Assembly: GCA_964490725.1 (NCBI GenBank)
Contig: CAZBDU010000027.1
Span: forward strand, 1-58,175
Direction: 5' to 3'
Length of the DNA stretch: 58,175 bases
From: CAZBDU01 sp964490725
GTDB taxonomy: Bacteria > Spirochaetota > Spirochaetia > SZUA-6 > DRHE01
The position numbers and the translations under genes were made by a program. The notes below the pieces were generated by a model. It was not told the DNA's origin, did no database searches, and was given only the letters and a program-made list of their open reading frames with translations. Of the stretch, positions 1 through 7,611 are shown piece by piece. How positions within the stretch are numbered: the stretch's first letter is position 1; each line of letters starts with the position of its first letter.

Positions 1-453
1 CACCAGCACCACGGCGGAGCCCCGCCCGCGGACCGCCAGGGCGCCCCCCGCAGCGGCGGCGTCCTGCACCGACACCACATACGCCTCCGAGCCGCCGCGC
101 CGCCAGCTGTCCCGCAGGAGCACCCCGCCCAGGCTCTCCACGCCCGGCGGCGCCCACCGGGAGAGCCGCTTTCCCGTCAGCTCGGCGGGCGCCTGCACCG
201 CCGCGGCGCACCACAGGCCGGCGCCCACTATCAGCAGCCCCCAGGCGTGCCGGCGCCCGGCCGCCGCCCGCCCCCCCCCACCCCCCCCGGGCGCGCCGCC
301 CCCCCCCCCCCGCCCCCCCCCCCCCCCGGGGCCCCCCCCCCCGGGGGGCCCCCCCCCCCGNNNNNNNNNNCCCCTTTCCCCTGCCTGCGGGAGCAGCCCC
401 ACCCACAACGCCGCCGCCAGCACAAGCAGCGGGCGGCGCGCCGGAACGATCAC
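1..453 (-). CDS. ComEC/Rec2-like DNA-uptake membrane protein, N-terminal part (3' end off window, internal assembly gap)
   Basis: The reading frame starts at a GTG at 453, nineteen bases after the stop of the HEAT gene, with a GGGAG ribosome site. It begins M-I-V-P-A-R-R and runs into a hydrophobic helix (LLVLAAALWVGL). Left of the N gap the same frame gives a second helix (WGLLIVGAGLWCAAAVQA) followed by a small domain containing GVLLRDSWRRGG and AYVVSV. Two helices followed by a short beta domain is the layout of the DUF4131 N-terminus of ComEC/Rec2 proteins, which form the inner-membrane channel for transforming DNA. That name is an inference from layout and weak motif likeness, because the diagnostic competence and metallo-beta-lactamase domains lie beyond the window. 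The gene probably forms an operon with the HEAT gene. The frame is the same on both sides of the gap, although the true gap length is unknown. Confidence 0.45.
   Translation of the reverse strand, partial: MIVPARRPLLVLAAALWVGLLPQAGERXXXXRGGGPPGGGGPGGGGGRGGGGGAPGGGGGGRAAAGRRHAWGLLIVGAGLWCAAAVQAPAELTGKRLSRWAPPGVESLGGVLLRDSWRRGGSEAYVVSVQDAAAAGGALAVRGRGSAVVLV
275..370. other. G/C homopolymer tract and N gap (probable assembly scar)
   Basis: Positions 275 to about 360 are almost only C and G in long single-base runs, followed by ten N at 361-370. The tract interrupts the ComEC-like reading frame. It reads as an unresolved homopolymer or low-quality consensus, not as biological sequence. Confidence 0.85.
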
Positions 454-472
454 TGCCGCTCCCGCGGCGCTA

Positions 473-1654
473 CTACCACTTCAGCTTCTCCAGCGCCTGC
501 CGCGCCGCTTCCTTGATGGTGCTGGAATAGCCCAGGTACTGCGCGTACATCAGGTCGTCGAAGGCCGCCTTGTCGCCGAGGCGGCCCAGATTGGTGATCA
601 CCGCCAGGGCGACCTGCTGGTCGTAGGGCTGGGACTTCTCCACGTAGGAGTTGAGCCGCATCAGGTACTGCGTGAGCCGGACTGCGGCCTGGTGGGTTCC
701 CATGCTGCCGAGCGCTGCGACCGCCTCCAGGAGGGCGCCTTTGTCCATGCGCCCCTGGTCCACAGCCAGCACGGCGTCGTCGAAGTGCTCGATCAGCAGC
801 GCCGTGGCGTCGCTCCTGCCCAGGCCGCTCAGGCCGCGGACCGCCTGCAGCTGCAGCTCCTGGTAGGCCTTGCGGTCCGCGGCGTCCGCCGTACCGGTGT
901 GCAGAGCCACGTCCAGGGCTACCTCCGCAACGCGCCCCTTCTGCTCGTCGCTCAGCTTGTCGCTGGGCAGCGCCAGGGCCAGGGCCGCCCGCTTGCGGTC
1001 CACCGGGCCTTCCCGCACCACCTCCAGCAGATGATCCTCCAGGTCCCCCTCCAGGCTGTACAGCGCCTGGCGCGCCAGCTCCGTCACCTCCGCGGTGTAG
1101 CCCAGGTTCATGGCCGCAAACAGGGCGGCGAAGGAGTCCGGGTCCCCCATCCGCCCCAGGGCGCGCACCACCGCCGCGGTCACCTGCAGATCGGGGACCT
1201 CCCCGGTCTGGAACACCGCGTTCTGCGCCTGAAGCCAGCGCGCCAGATTGGCGCTGATCTCACGGTCCCCCTTGCCCACGACCTCCAGGGCCTGCGCCGC
1301 GGCGGCCCGCACCCTGGTGCTGTGGTCCGTCTCGAACAGCTTCCAGACCGACTGGCGCGCCTCGGTGTAGCCCGCCTCCCGGATGGCGTTCACCGCCAGG
1401 AGGGCCAGCTCCCGGAAGCGCGGCTCGGTGTCCGCCAGAGAGTAGTTGTCCAGCGCGTAGCTCACCGCCTGCTGGAACAGCGGCCCCATGCCGCCGGGCT
1501 CGCGGGAGGCGTCCTGAACGATCTGGATCTTGACCTCCAGGCTGGCAATCGCAAAGTTGCGCCGGTAGGACTTGAGCAGATCCTCCCTGTCCTGGGCCCA
1601 GAGGCCGGAGACGAGCAGAATGACCGCAGAGGCAACACACACCGCCCTTTTCAT
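473..1654 (-). CDS. Secreted HEAT-repeat protein
   Basis: The 393-residue protein begins with a signal peptide (MKRAVCVASAVILLVSG, then LWAQ), so it should act in the periplasm or envelope. The mature part is a chain of helical HEAT/PBS-lyase-type repeats, visible as recurring units of the kind VRALGRMGDPDSFAALF, AVRGLSGLGRSDATALL and AVAALGSMGTHQAAVRL. Such repeats form curved scaffolds that bind other proteins, and no catalytic motif is seen. HEAT proteins of this kind are common in spirochaetes. A sigma70-type promoter lies just upstream at 1681-1709, and the ComEC-like gene follows after 19 bases, so the two may be cotranscribed. The start is the ATG at 1654, the only one that yields the complete signal peptide. 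Confidence 0.8.
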   Translation of the reverse strand: MKRAVCVASAVILLVSGLWAQDREDLLKSYRRNFAIASLEVKIQIVQDASREPGGMGPLFQQAVSYALDNYSLADTEPRFRELALLAVNAIREAGYTEARQSVWKLFETDHSTRVRAAAAQALEVVGKGDREISANLARWLQAQNAVFQTGEVPDLQVTAAVVRALGRMGDPDSFAALFAAMNLGYTAEVTELARQALYSLEGDLEDHLLEVVREGPVDRKRAALALALPSDKLSDEQKGRVAEVALDVALHTGTADAADRKAYQELQLQAVRGLSGLGRSDATALLIEHFDDAVLAVDQGRMDKGALLEAVAALGSMGTHQAAVRLTQYLMRLNSYVEKSQPYDQQVALAVITNLGRLGDKAAFDDLMYAQYLGYSSTIKEAARQALEKLKW

Positions 1655-1680
1655 CGCGAACTCCTGTCCATGGTGAGGCT

Positions 1681-1709
1681 ATTGTAGCGCCAGTTCCCGC
1701 CTAGATCAA
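1681..1709 (-). promoter_or_regulatory. Sigma70-type promoter of the HEAT gene
   Basis: On the minus strand TTGATC (1709-1704) and TACAAT (1686-1681) are separated by exactly 17 bases. The predicted transcript starts about 20 bases before the HEAT start codon. Confidence 0.6.
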
Positions 1710-1756
1710 CGAGTGAGTCCCGGCGGTCTGCTTTTGCCGAAGCCGCCGGAGAGCGG

Positions 1757-2767
1757 CTATTTGACCGGCTCCTGCTCGCCGAACAGATTGTAGACGTAGG
1801 TGAGGATGTGGTTGCGCGTGCCCGGGCTGGGGGGAACGGCCTGGATATGCAGCAGGGAAACGTTCTTCTTGCCGTCGTAGTTGACCCCCTTGACGATGCC
1901 GCACATGACCACGGGACGGTCCGCCAGGGTAAACTGCAGCTTCACGGGCATGCCCGCCTTGGTGCGCCCCCCCGCCAGGATGGCCGCCCCGTCCTCGGAG
2001 AGGTCGCGCAGGCGGCAGCGAAGGCCGCGGCTCCTCTCCTCCTCCTCGTTGGCGTCCTGGATCGAGCGCAGCGGAAATACCTGGGCGGGGTGGTTCATGG
2101 GGATGCGTACGGAGCGCCGCTTCTGGGTGCGCGTCAGGTCGTCCGAGTGCGCCACGTGGATGATGGGATACTTCTGGTGTGAGTAGTCTTCCACGACCTT
2201 CGTCTTCACGAAGTACCCGGCGTCGTCAATGCGCCAGAAATGCACCCCGATCTGCTGGCCCTTCCAGGAGAACCCCGGGGGAAGGGCGGGCCCCTGGGGG
2301 TAGGAGAGCGCCATGTAGCGCTGGCGGTTCTCGATCACCATGGCCAGGAACGGTCCCAGCCCCGGCAGGGTGACCTTGACCCTTTGCCGGGGGGCGATTT
2401 CCCGGGAGGATCGCAGCCCCAGCTTGTAGCGCGGCTGGTCGAACTCCACGCGCTTGCGCAGCTCGAACAGCTTGGCCAGAAGCACCTGCGACTCGCCGCC
2501 ATCGAGCTGATCCCGGGCGCGCAGCTTGAGGATGATCTCCCGGATGGACCGGTCCAGCTGCTTCACGCTCCAGAACAGGGCGGTGGGGTTCTCCAGCCTC
2601 GTCTCGACGGCGATCCGGCGCAGGAGGTGGATCTCCTTCAGAGTGAATCCGGACTCTTTGCCCTTGGCGTAGAACTGCACCCACGGGAAGTTGCCGCGCC
2701 CGGCGACCCGCAGGTAGATGAACCCTGCCAGGAGCACCGCGGCCACGGCGACGAAGATGATCCACAT
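1757..2767 (-). CDS. Membrane-anchored PilZ-domain protein (c-di-GMP receptor)
   Basis: The 336-residue protein has one N-terminal membrane helix (IIFVAVAAVLLAGFIYLRV), a central helical and beta region, and a C-terminal PilZ domain at about residues 205-320. The c-di-GMP-binding signatures are readable: an arginine cluster RTQKRRSVRIP, then DLSEDGAAI about 60 residues later, matching the RxxxR and D/NxSxxG motifs. The long N-terminal part resembles the YcgR-like PilZ proteins of spirochaetes, which couple c-di-GMP to motility. That role is known for the family and inferred here. It lies upstream of the HEAT gene on the same strand but is separated from it by that gene's own promoter. A second, shorter PilZ protein is encoded at 21559. 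Confidence 0.8.
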   Translation of the reverse strand: MWIIFVAVAAVLLAGFIYLRVAGRGNFPWVQFYAKGKESGFTLKEIHLLRRIAVETRLENPTALFWSVKQLDRSIREIILKLRARDQLDGGESQVLLAKLFELRKRVEFDQPRYKLGLRSSREIAPRQRVKVTLPGLGPFLAMVIENRQRYMALSYPQGPALPPGFSWKGQQIGVHFWRIDDAGYFVKTKVVEDYSHQKYPIIHVAHSDDLTRTQKRRSVRIPMNHPAQVFPLRSIQDANEEEERSRGLRCRLRDLSEDGAAILAGGRTKAGMPVKLQFTLADRPVVMCGIVKGVNYDGKKNVSLLHIQAVPPSPGTRNHILTYVYNLFGEQEPVK

Positions 2768-2785
2768 AGTACAATTATCGATAGC

Positions 2786-2803
2786 TACTTGATATACTTG
2801 ATC
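2786..2803. repeat. 9-bp tandem direct repeat upstream of the PilZ gene
   Basis: TACTTGATA (2786-2794) is followed directly by TACTTGATC (2795-2803). The pair lies in an A/T-rich patch between the divergent PilZ and CPBP genes, 19 bases before the PilZ start. This is a plausible regulator-binding site, although no regulator can be named. Confidence 0.4.
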
Positions 2804-2929
2804 GCATAAAGTTTCCGGGCGGCCGGACGCGCCGGCGCCTTCCGCCCGAATATTCTAACGGAACAGCAGAAAAAGTCCAGTCGGCGGACGGCCGGTCCCG
2901 GCCGCCGCCGGCCGGGCGGCGGGGACGAA

Positions 2930-3604
2930 GTGACCCAGCACTGGGTGGAGCTCATCCTGGTCTTCCTCACCTTCTATCTGCCGGGCTTCATCGCCGGGGA
3001 TCCCTCCGGGGCGGCAACCGCGGCGGCCATGCTGCGTTTCCTGGCGGCGGGCGCGCCGCAGGCGGCGCTTCTGGCCTACCTGATCTGGCTGCGCAGCCGC
3101 ATCCCGGGAGAGCCGGCCCCCTCTGCATTCGGAGTGGTGAAGCCGCAGGGACGGGACCTGCTGCTGGGAGGGGCCGCGGCGGCCGGCATGTTCGGCCTGC
3201 TGGTGCCCCTGGCGGCGATCCTGGCGATCCTGCCTTCCGGGGTGCGCCAGGAGGTGATGTCGGGGGGCCTGCGCTGGCGGCTTGCGCACCCGGCGCTTCT
3301 TCCGCTGGCTCTGCTGTTCAGCCTGGTCACCGGCTACCGGGAGGAGCTCTTCTTCCGCTCCTACCTGCTCATCCGGCTGCCCGCTCTGGGCGTTCCTCCG
3401 GCGGGAGCGGTGGCCGCCTCCACGGTGTTGTTCGCCACGGGACATCTCTACCAGGGAGTACCCGGACTGGCGGTGGCGCTGGTTCAGGGGCTGTACTTCG
3501 CGCTGCTCTTCCTGCGCACCCGCAACCTGCATGCGCTGGCCATCGCCCACGGCCTGTACAACCTCGCGGCCCTCCTGCTTTCCACCGCCGGAGGCTGGTC
3601 CTGA
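2930..3604 (+). CDS. CPBP-family intramembrane metalloprotease (CAAX/Abi type)
   Basis: This 224-residue membrane protein has several hydrophobic helices and the three CPBP motifs: EELFFRSYL (paired glutamates and arginine), the histidine motif FATGHLYQG and a second histidine/asparagine motif AIAHGLYNL. These residues form the glutamate-type active site of the Rce1/CAAX-protease superfamily, which in bacteria cleaves or modifies membrane proteins and peptides. The substrate cannot be inferred. The start is GTG 2930 with GGGGA just upstream, and no ATG gives a better fit. The gene is divergent from the PilZ gene. A truncated thioredoxin-like fragment follows 32 bases after the stop. Confidence 0.8.
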   Translation: MTQHWVELILVFLTFYLPGFIAGDPSGAATAAAMLRFLAAGAPQAALLAYLIWLRSRIPGEPAPSAFGVVKPQGRDLLLGGAAAAGMFGLLVPLAAILAILPSGVRQEVMSGGLRWRLAHPALLPLALLFSLVTGYREELFFRSYLLIRLPALGVPPAGAVAASTVLFATGHLYQGVPGLAVALVQGLYFALLFLRTRNLHALAIAHGLYNLAALLLSTAGGWS

Positions 3605-3636
3605 GACGCGCGCCGCTGTCATGTTCAGGAGGGTGA

Positions 3637-3837
3637 GCAGCGGGGCGCGCGCGGGCGAGCCTGCGCGGCATCCCCACTACCTACCTGATCGACCGGCGGA
3701 GGAAGATACCGTCCCGCAGGGTGAGCACCCGGGCCTGGCATACCTCTGAGATGATGGCGCTGAGCGCGCTCACCGCGGCGGGGCTGATCGAGCCCTGGAG
3801 TTCGTTTACGCTGTGGCTCACCTACCAGGGAATCTGA
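3637..3837 (+). pseudogene. C-terminal remnant of a TlpA/redoxin-like thioredoxin
   Basis: The frame opens after a TGA at 3634 and has no plausible start codon. It reads LRGIPTTYLIDRRRKI, then RVSTRAWHTSEMMALSAL, and ends at TGA 3835-3837. GIPTT-LID is the cis-proline strand of TlpA/ResA-type thioredoxins, and the following R-x-W-x-S-x-E-M-x-A-L segment matches the C-terminal helix of that family. The N-terminal half with the CxxC active site is missing, because the CPBP gene occupies the space. I read this as a decayed leftover of a rearrangement. It may be non-functional sequence that only looks similar. Confidence 0.35.
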
Positions 3838-3856
3838 CCAATCCGACCCACCTCCC

Positions 3857-3885
3857 TTTACATTCCCGGTAAAAGCTTTCATAAT
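3857..3885 (+). promoter_or_regulatory. Sigma70-type promoter of the oxoamine synthase-fabZ pair
   Basis: TTTACA (3857-3862) and CATAAT (3880-3885) are 17 bases apart. The ATG at 3884 lies inside the -10 box, so it cannot be the start codon. This decides the downstream gene's start in favour of 3920. Confidence 0.6.
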
Positions 3886-3919
3886 GGGGCCTCAAAAAAC
3901 CAAAGCCGAAAAGGGCGGT

Positions 3920-5119
3920 ATGGATATTTTCGGGAAGTGCTACGGCTTCAAGGAAGCGCAGCAGGTGCGGGAGAGCGGGCTCTACCCGTACTTCATACCC
4001 ATCGAGGAGAACCGGGGCACCAAGGTGGTCATGAAGGGGCGGGAGCTCATCATGATCGGCTCCAACAACTACCTCGGCCTCTCCTGGGACCCCCGGGTAC
4101 AGGAAGCTTCCATCAAGGCCATCGAGAAGTACGGCACCAGCTGTTCCGGATCCCGCCTCATCAACGGGACCCTGGCGCTGCACGAGGAGCTGGAGCATCA
4201 CCTGGCGCGCTTCGTGGGACGGAAGGCCGCCCTGTGCTTCACCGCCGGCTACCTGACCAACCTGGGCTGCATCTCGGCGATCCTGGGCAGACGCGATCAC
4301 ATCCTCAGCGACCGGTACAACCACGCCTCCATCGTGGACGGGATCATGCTGTCCACCGGCCTGTCCAACGGGACGATCCGCCTGCATCGCTATCACCACA
4401 ACAACCCCGAGCACCTGGAGAAGGTGCTGGCGGAGCTGCCGCCGGAAGAGCCCAAGCTGATCGTCACCGACGGGGTATTCAGCATGGAGGGGGACATCGT
4501 CAAGCTTCCGCAGGTGCGCAAGGTGGCCGACCGCTACAACGCCCGCATATACCTGGACGAGGCGCACGCCCTGGGGGTGATCGGCGAGACGGGCCGCGGC
4601 TCGGAGGAGCACCACGGCGCCGCAGGGGCCGCGGATCTGGTGATGGGAACCTTCTCCAAGTCCCTCGGCTCCATCGGCGGCTTCGTGGCAGGAGAGCCGG
4701 AGGTGATCGACTACATCAAGCACTTCTCCCGGCCCCTGATCTTCACTGCCAGCATGCCCCCGGCCATGATCGGCTCGGTCATGGCGGCGCTGGAAATCAT
4801 GGAGAAGGAGCCGGAACACACCAGAAGGCTCCAGCATATCGCCAGGTACATGATTTCCGGCTTCAAGAAGCTGGGCTTCAACGTGGGCATCGCCGAGACG
4901 CCCATCGTGCCGCTTCTGGTGGGGGACAACGAGAAGACCTTCATGTTCTGGAAAGCCCTGTTCGAGAACGGGGTCTACACCAATCCGGTGGTGAGCCCGG
5001 CGGTGCCCCCCGATCGATCCCTGATCCGCACCTCCTTCATGTCGATCCACACCAACGAAGAGCTGGACCAGGTGCTGGAGGTGGCCGGGCGGGAAGCCGC
5101 CAAGCTGGGCATCATCTGA
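3920..5119 (+). CDS. Alpha-oxoamine synthase family PLP enzyme (serine palmitoyltransferase/AONS-like)
   Basis: The 399-residue protein belongs to the alpha-oxoamine synthase family, which condenses an amino acid with an acyl-thioester. Members include 8-amino-7-oxononanoate synthase, KBL and serine palmitoyltransferase. Visible motifs are SNNYLGLSWDP, the GSRLINGT loop, DEAHALGV (Asp213 and His216, PLP contacts) and GTFSKSLGSIGG, in which Lys247 should carry the PLP. The start is ATG 3920 with AAGGGCGG before it. The alternative ATG 3884 lies in the -10 box, and homologues that I recall begin M-D-I/L-F. No biotin genes are nearby. The next gene, 18 bases downstream, is a FabZ-like dehydratase, which points towards lipid synthesis (a sphingoid-type base or related acyl-amino ketone) and away from biotin. 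The exact substrate is unproven. Confidence 0.75.
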   Translation: MDIFGKCYGFKEAQQVRESGLYPYFIPIEENRGTKVVMKGRELIMIGSNNYLGLSWDPRVQEASIKAIEKYGTSCSGSRLINGTLALHEELEHHLARFVGRKAALCFTAGYLTNLGCISAILGRRDHILSDRYNHASIVDGIMLSTGLSNGTIRLHRYHHNNPEHLEKVLAELPPEEPKLIVTDGVFSMEGDIVKLPQVRKVADRYNARIYLDEAHALGVIGETGRGSEEHHGAAGAADLVMGTFSKSLGSIGGFVAGEPEVIDYIKHFSRPLIFTASMPPAMIGSVMAALEIMEKEPEHTRRLQHIARYMISGFKKLGFNVGIAETPIVPLLVGDNEKTFMFWKALFENGVYTNPVVSPAVPPDRSLIRTSFMSIHTNEELDQVLEVAGREAAKLGII

Positions 5120-5137
5120 CAGGCGAGGAGTAAAGGC

Positions 5138-5557
5138 ATGGACCAGATCGAAAAGCTGCTCCCCCACCGGGAGCCTTTTCTGTTTGTGGACCGGATAGAG
5201 AAATCCGACGAGCAGGAGATCGTGGGCTACCGCCGCTTCACGGAGAAGGACTTCTTCTTCCGCGGGCACTTCCCGGGCTACCCGGTCGTCCCCGGCGTCA
5301 TCCTGGTGGAGACCATGGCCCAGTGCGGCGGTGCAGGGGTCCGGCTCGGGGGCAAGCTGGGCGAGGACGCCCTCTTCTTTCTGGCCTCCGTGGACAAGGT
5401 CAAGTTCCGCCGCCAGGTGCGCCCCGGTGAGGAGGTGCGCATGGTGGTCACCAACCTCAGGGTGACCCCGCGGACGCTCAAGCAGTCCGGCAAGGCCTAC
5501 GTCGGAGAGGAGCTGGCGGCGGAGGCCGAATGGCTCTGCCTGGTGGGTCAGGCCTAG
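5138..5557 (+). CDS. fabZ: FabZ-like 3-hydroxyacyl-ACP dehydratase
   Basis: This 139-residue hot-dog-fold protein has the FabZ start LLPHREPFLFVDRI and the active-site motif GHFPGYPVVPGV with His44, followed by the catalytic Glu58 in ILVETMAQ. It removes water from beta-hydroxyacyl-ACP during fatty-acid elongation. Length and motifs are complete. A GAGGAG ribosome site lies 9 bases before ATG 5138. The lpx genes often found beside fabZ are absent and the gene is instead paired with an alpha-oxoamine synthase, so a specialised role in making an unusual lipid precursor is possible alongside housekeeping work. Its stop overlaps the stop of the convergent chemotaxis-type gene within CCTAGG. Confidence 0.85.
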   Translation: MDQIEKLLPHREPFLFVDRIEKSDEQEIVGYRRFTEKDFFFRGHFPGYPVVPGVILVETMAQCGGAGVRLGGKLGEDALFFLASVDKVKFRRQVRPGEEVRMVVTNLRVTPRTLKQSGKAYVGEELAAEAEWLCLVGQA

Positions 5558-7332
5558 GGAGCTCCGGCTGAGGGGGGCGGGCGCTCCGCCGCCGGGCCGG
5601 CTCTCTCCGCGGAGCCTTCCTCCTCTTCGGGAAGCGTCGGGAGCTCCCCGGGCTCCTCCTCCCCCTGGCCCCATGGCGCCGCGGCGGGTGCCCCGTCCAA
5701 GGCGAACATCTCCGCCCCGGGCAGCTCTTCCACCTCGGACAGCTCGGAAAGCGCATCCGCCGCTGGAAGCTGCATGACGGGCGGCTCATCCGGCGCTGAA
5801 GCGCCCTCCGGCGGGGTTCCCTGCTGGCCCGGCACGCGCAGCACCTCGTCGAACCAGGAGAACGCACTGGCCAGCCCTCCGGTCATGCGCCGGAGGTCTC
5901 TGGACACCTCCAGAATGGTCTTGATCGTCAGGTCCACCCCGGCCACCTGGTCCTGCACCTGCTGGTGCGCCCGGGTCACCTCCTCCAGCGCACGAGTGTT
6001 GTCTTCGATCATGGCGCGGATCTGCTCGCTCTGCCGCATGATCTCCCCGTAGCCCTGCTGCAGCCCCTCGGCCATCAGCACGTTCTTCTCCACGGCCCTG
6101 TTGCTCTCCCGGATCAGGGAGCTCACCTGATCGGAGACCCGGCGGGTGGTGTCGGCCAGCTTGCGGATCTGGTGCGCCACCACGGAGAAGCCGCGTCCCG
6201 CATCCCCGGCCTTGGAGGCCTCGATCGAGGCGTTCAGCGAGAGCATGTTGGTCTTGTCGGCGATCCCGATGATCTGGGCCACCGCCTTGGTGATGATCCG
6301 GCTCTTGCGCTGCAGCTCCTCCAACTCGCGCAGCGACCTCCGTATCTGCTGGTCGAACTCTGCGATCCGGGCGTCCACCTCTGCGGTGAGATTCATGATC
6401 TGCCGCTCCATGGCCACCACCCTGTCTTCCGCGGTGGCGCCCTCCGCGATGGCGCTCATGATCTGGCCGATGGCCTCCGCCTGACGCTGCGCGCTGTCCA
6501 GCAGCCGGCCGGACAGCGACATGTTCTCCAGGTTCCGCTCCTCCAGCCTGCCTTTCCCGTCCTTGAGCTTCTCGATCATCTCCCAGTCCGCCTCGATCCG
6601 CTCGGCAAGCTCCTCCGACGTGCCGGCATAGAGACGGGTCCTGCGCCTGGAGTCCAGGCAGAGCACCACGGCGCCGCCGGCCAGCAGGAAGACCTCCAGG
6701 AGGAGGCTGCTGGCGTGGAGACCCGAATACGGACCCGGCGAAAGGGCCCGCCAGGCCAGAGCGGCGGCGGCCAGCACCCCCAGAAACAGCGCCACCGCCC
6801 CCCGCCGGGGGCTGCGCTTCAGGTGCACCGCTCCCAGGAGACCCGCGGACAGGTAGGCCGCTCCGAAGACGGCCAGCTGCACCGTCCGCACCCCCTTCAC
6901 CGTCTCGGCGTCCGGAAAGAGCCATCCCGCCGCCCCCACCAGAATCAGCGCCGCGAAGCCGGGCGCCAGGCCGCGCCTTCCGGGAGCCGCCAGGTAGGAG
7001 GCCGCGAAGGCCAGAACCGCCCAGCCCGCCGCCGCGTCGAAAAGGGGAAACAGCCTGCCTGCGACCGCCGTGCCGGCCGCCGCGGGCAAGTAGGCCCCCA
7101 GAGCCCCTGCCACGGACCTGGCCAGGCAGGCCAGACCCAGCCAGCGGAGAAAGGCGGCCCGCTCGGAGAAAGAAAGGTAGATCAGCCGCCCCGCGAGCAG
7201 AAGCAGGAGCACCAGCACCGTGAAGTGAAGGCGCTCGTCGAATCCCGGGGTCCACTGCCAGCCGGAAGGCAGGTCCTGGCCGAAGGCGCCCGCTGCGAGC
7301 AGCAGGCCGAGCAGGATCAGCGTCCGTTTCAT
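5554..7332 (-). CDS. Membrane-bound methyl-accepting chemotaxis-type signalling protein
   Basis: The 592-residue protein begins with a signal peptide-like helix (MKRTLILLGLLLAAGAFG) and a short outside segment. A block of about seven membrane helices extends to about residue 225. A cytoplasmic coiled coil and an MCP signalling domain follow at about residues 250-490. The hairpin tip is clear: IADKTNMLSLNASIEASKAG followed by DAGRGFSVVAHQIRKLAD, the surface that contacts CheW/CheA. There is no periplasmic ligand domain and no HAMP, so the membrane block itself is the likely sensor. The C-terminal 100 residues are acidic and proline-rich, a probable flexible tail. The gene ends tail-to-tail with fabZ, sharing bases of both stop codons. 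Confidence 0.8.
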   Translation of the reverse strand: MKRTLILLGLLLAAGAFGQDLPSGWQWTPGFDERLHFTVLVLLLLLAGRLIYLSFSERAAFLRWLGLACLARSVAGALGAYLPAAAGTAVAGRLFPLFDAAAGWAVLAFAASYLAAPGRRGLAPGFAALILVGAAGWLFPDAETVKGVRTVQLAVFGAAYLSAGLLGAVHLKRSPRRGAVALFLGVLAAAALAWRALSPGPYSGLHASSLLLEVFLLAGGAVVLCLDSRRRTRLYAGTSEELAERIEADWEMIEKLKDGKGRLEERNLENMSLSGRLLDSAQRQAEAIGQIMSAIAEGATAEDRVVAMERQIMNLTAEVDARIAEFDQQIRRSLRELEELQRKSRIITKAVAQIIGIADKTNMLSLNASIEASKAGDAGRGFSVVAHQIRKLADTTRRVSDQVSSLIRESNRAVEKNVLMAEGLQQGYGEIMRQSEQIRAMIEDNTRALEEVTRAHQQVQDQVAGVDLTIKTILEVSRDLRRMTGGLASAFSWFDEVLRVPGQQGTPPEGASAPDEPPVMQLPAADALSELSEVEELPGAEMFALDGAPAAAPWGQGEEEPGELPTLPEEEEGSAERAGPAAERPPPSAGAP

Positions 7333-7415
7333 CTGGAAGGCTCCCCCAAAACCGCCGGCGGGGCGGCACTCATGCTGTCTGTATACACCACTTCCCGGTT
7401 TTCTCCCATATCATA

Positions 7416-7442
7416 TTGACAAAATAGCGCTTTTCCTATAAA
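7416..7442 (+). promoter_or_regulatory. Strong sigma70 promoter of the ilv-leu-cim operon
   Basis: A consensus TTGACA (7416-7421) is followed after 15 bases by TATAAA (7437-7442), or after 17 bases by the overlapping TAAACG. Transcription should start around 7449-7452, just before the leader-peptide region. Confidence 0.7.
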
Positions 7443-7475
7443 CGATTAAGCATGAGTACCTGGTCCGGAGGCAGC

Positions 7476-7586
7476 ATGCCCGTTTCCGGTACGGCCACAC
7501 CCGCTTCCTCAGTCACCAGCGGCATCATCATTCTCGACCTGGTGATTCTCATCCTTAGCGGGGTGTCCGGCGACCCGGAGGGGTAG
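7476..7586 (+). CDS. Branched-chain leader peptide of the ilv attenuator (IlvL-like)
   Basis: This short reading frame encodes 36 residues. Its second half holds a run of branched-chain codons: GIIILDLVILILSGV contains five Ile, four Leu and two Val in fifteen residues. ATG 7476 has a GGAGG site (7467-7471) four bases upstream. An in-frame ATG at 7452 would add eight residues and would suit a leaderless transcript. The frame ends at TAG 7584-7586, about 25 bases before an intrinsic terminator. This matches attenuation leaders of ilv operons: ribosome stalling at starved Ile/Leu/Val codons prevents the terminator from forming. A hairpin follows directly (TCCGG/CCGGA, 7566-7579), then a perfect 16-bp palindrome (7593-7608). 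ACGGCC at 7491-7496 could pair with the 5' arm of the terminator. The competing structures are inferred and unfolded by me. Confidence 0.8.
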   Translation: MPVSGTATPASSVTSGIIILDLVILILSGVSGDPEG

Positions 7587-7611
7587 AGGCTGCAACCGGA
7601 TCCGGTTGATG

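Noticed and set aside
3884..3919. ATG 3884 as start of the oxoamine synthase
   Set aside because: The codon lies inside the -10 box of a TTTACA-17-CATAAT promoter.
3818..5674. Long minus-strand frame opposite the oxoamine synthase and fabZ genes
   Set aside because: It is antisense to two well-identified genes, is His/Asp/Gly-rich as expected of a high-GC shadow, and has no motif.
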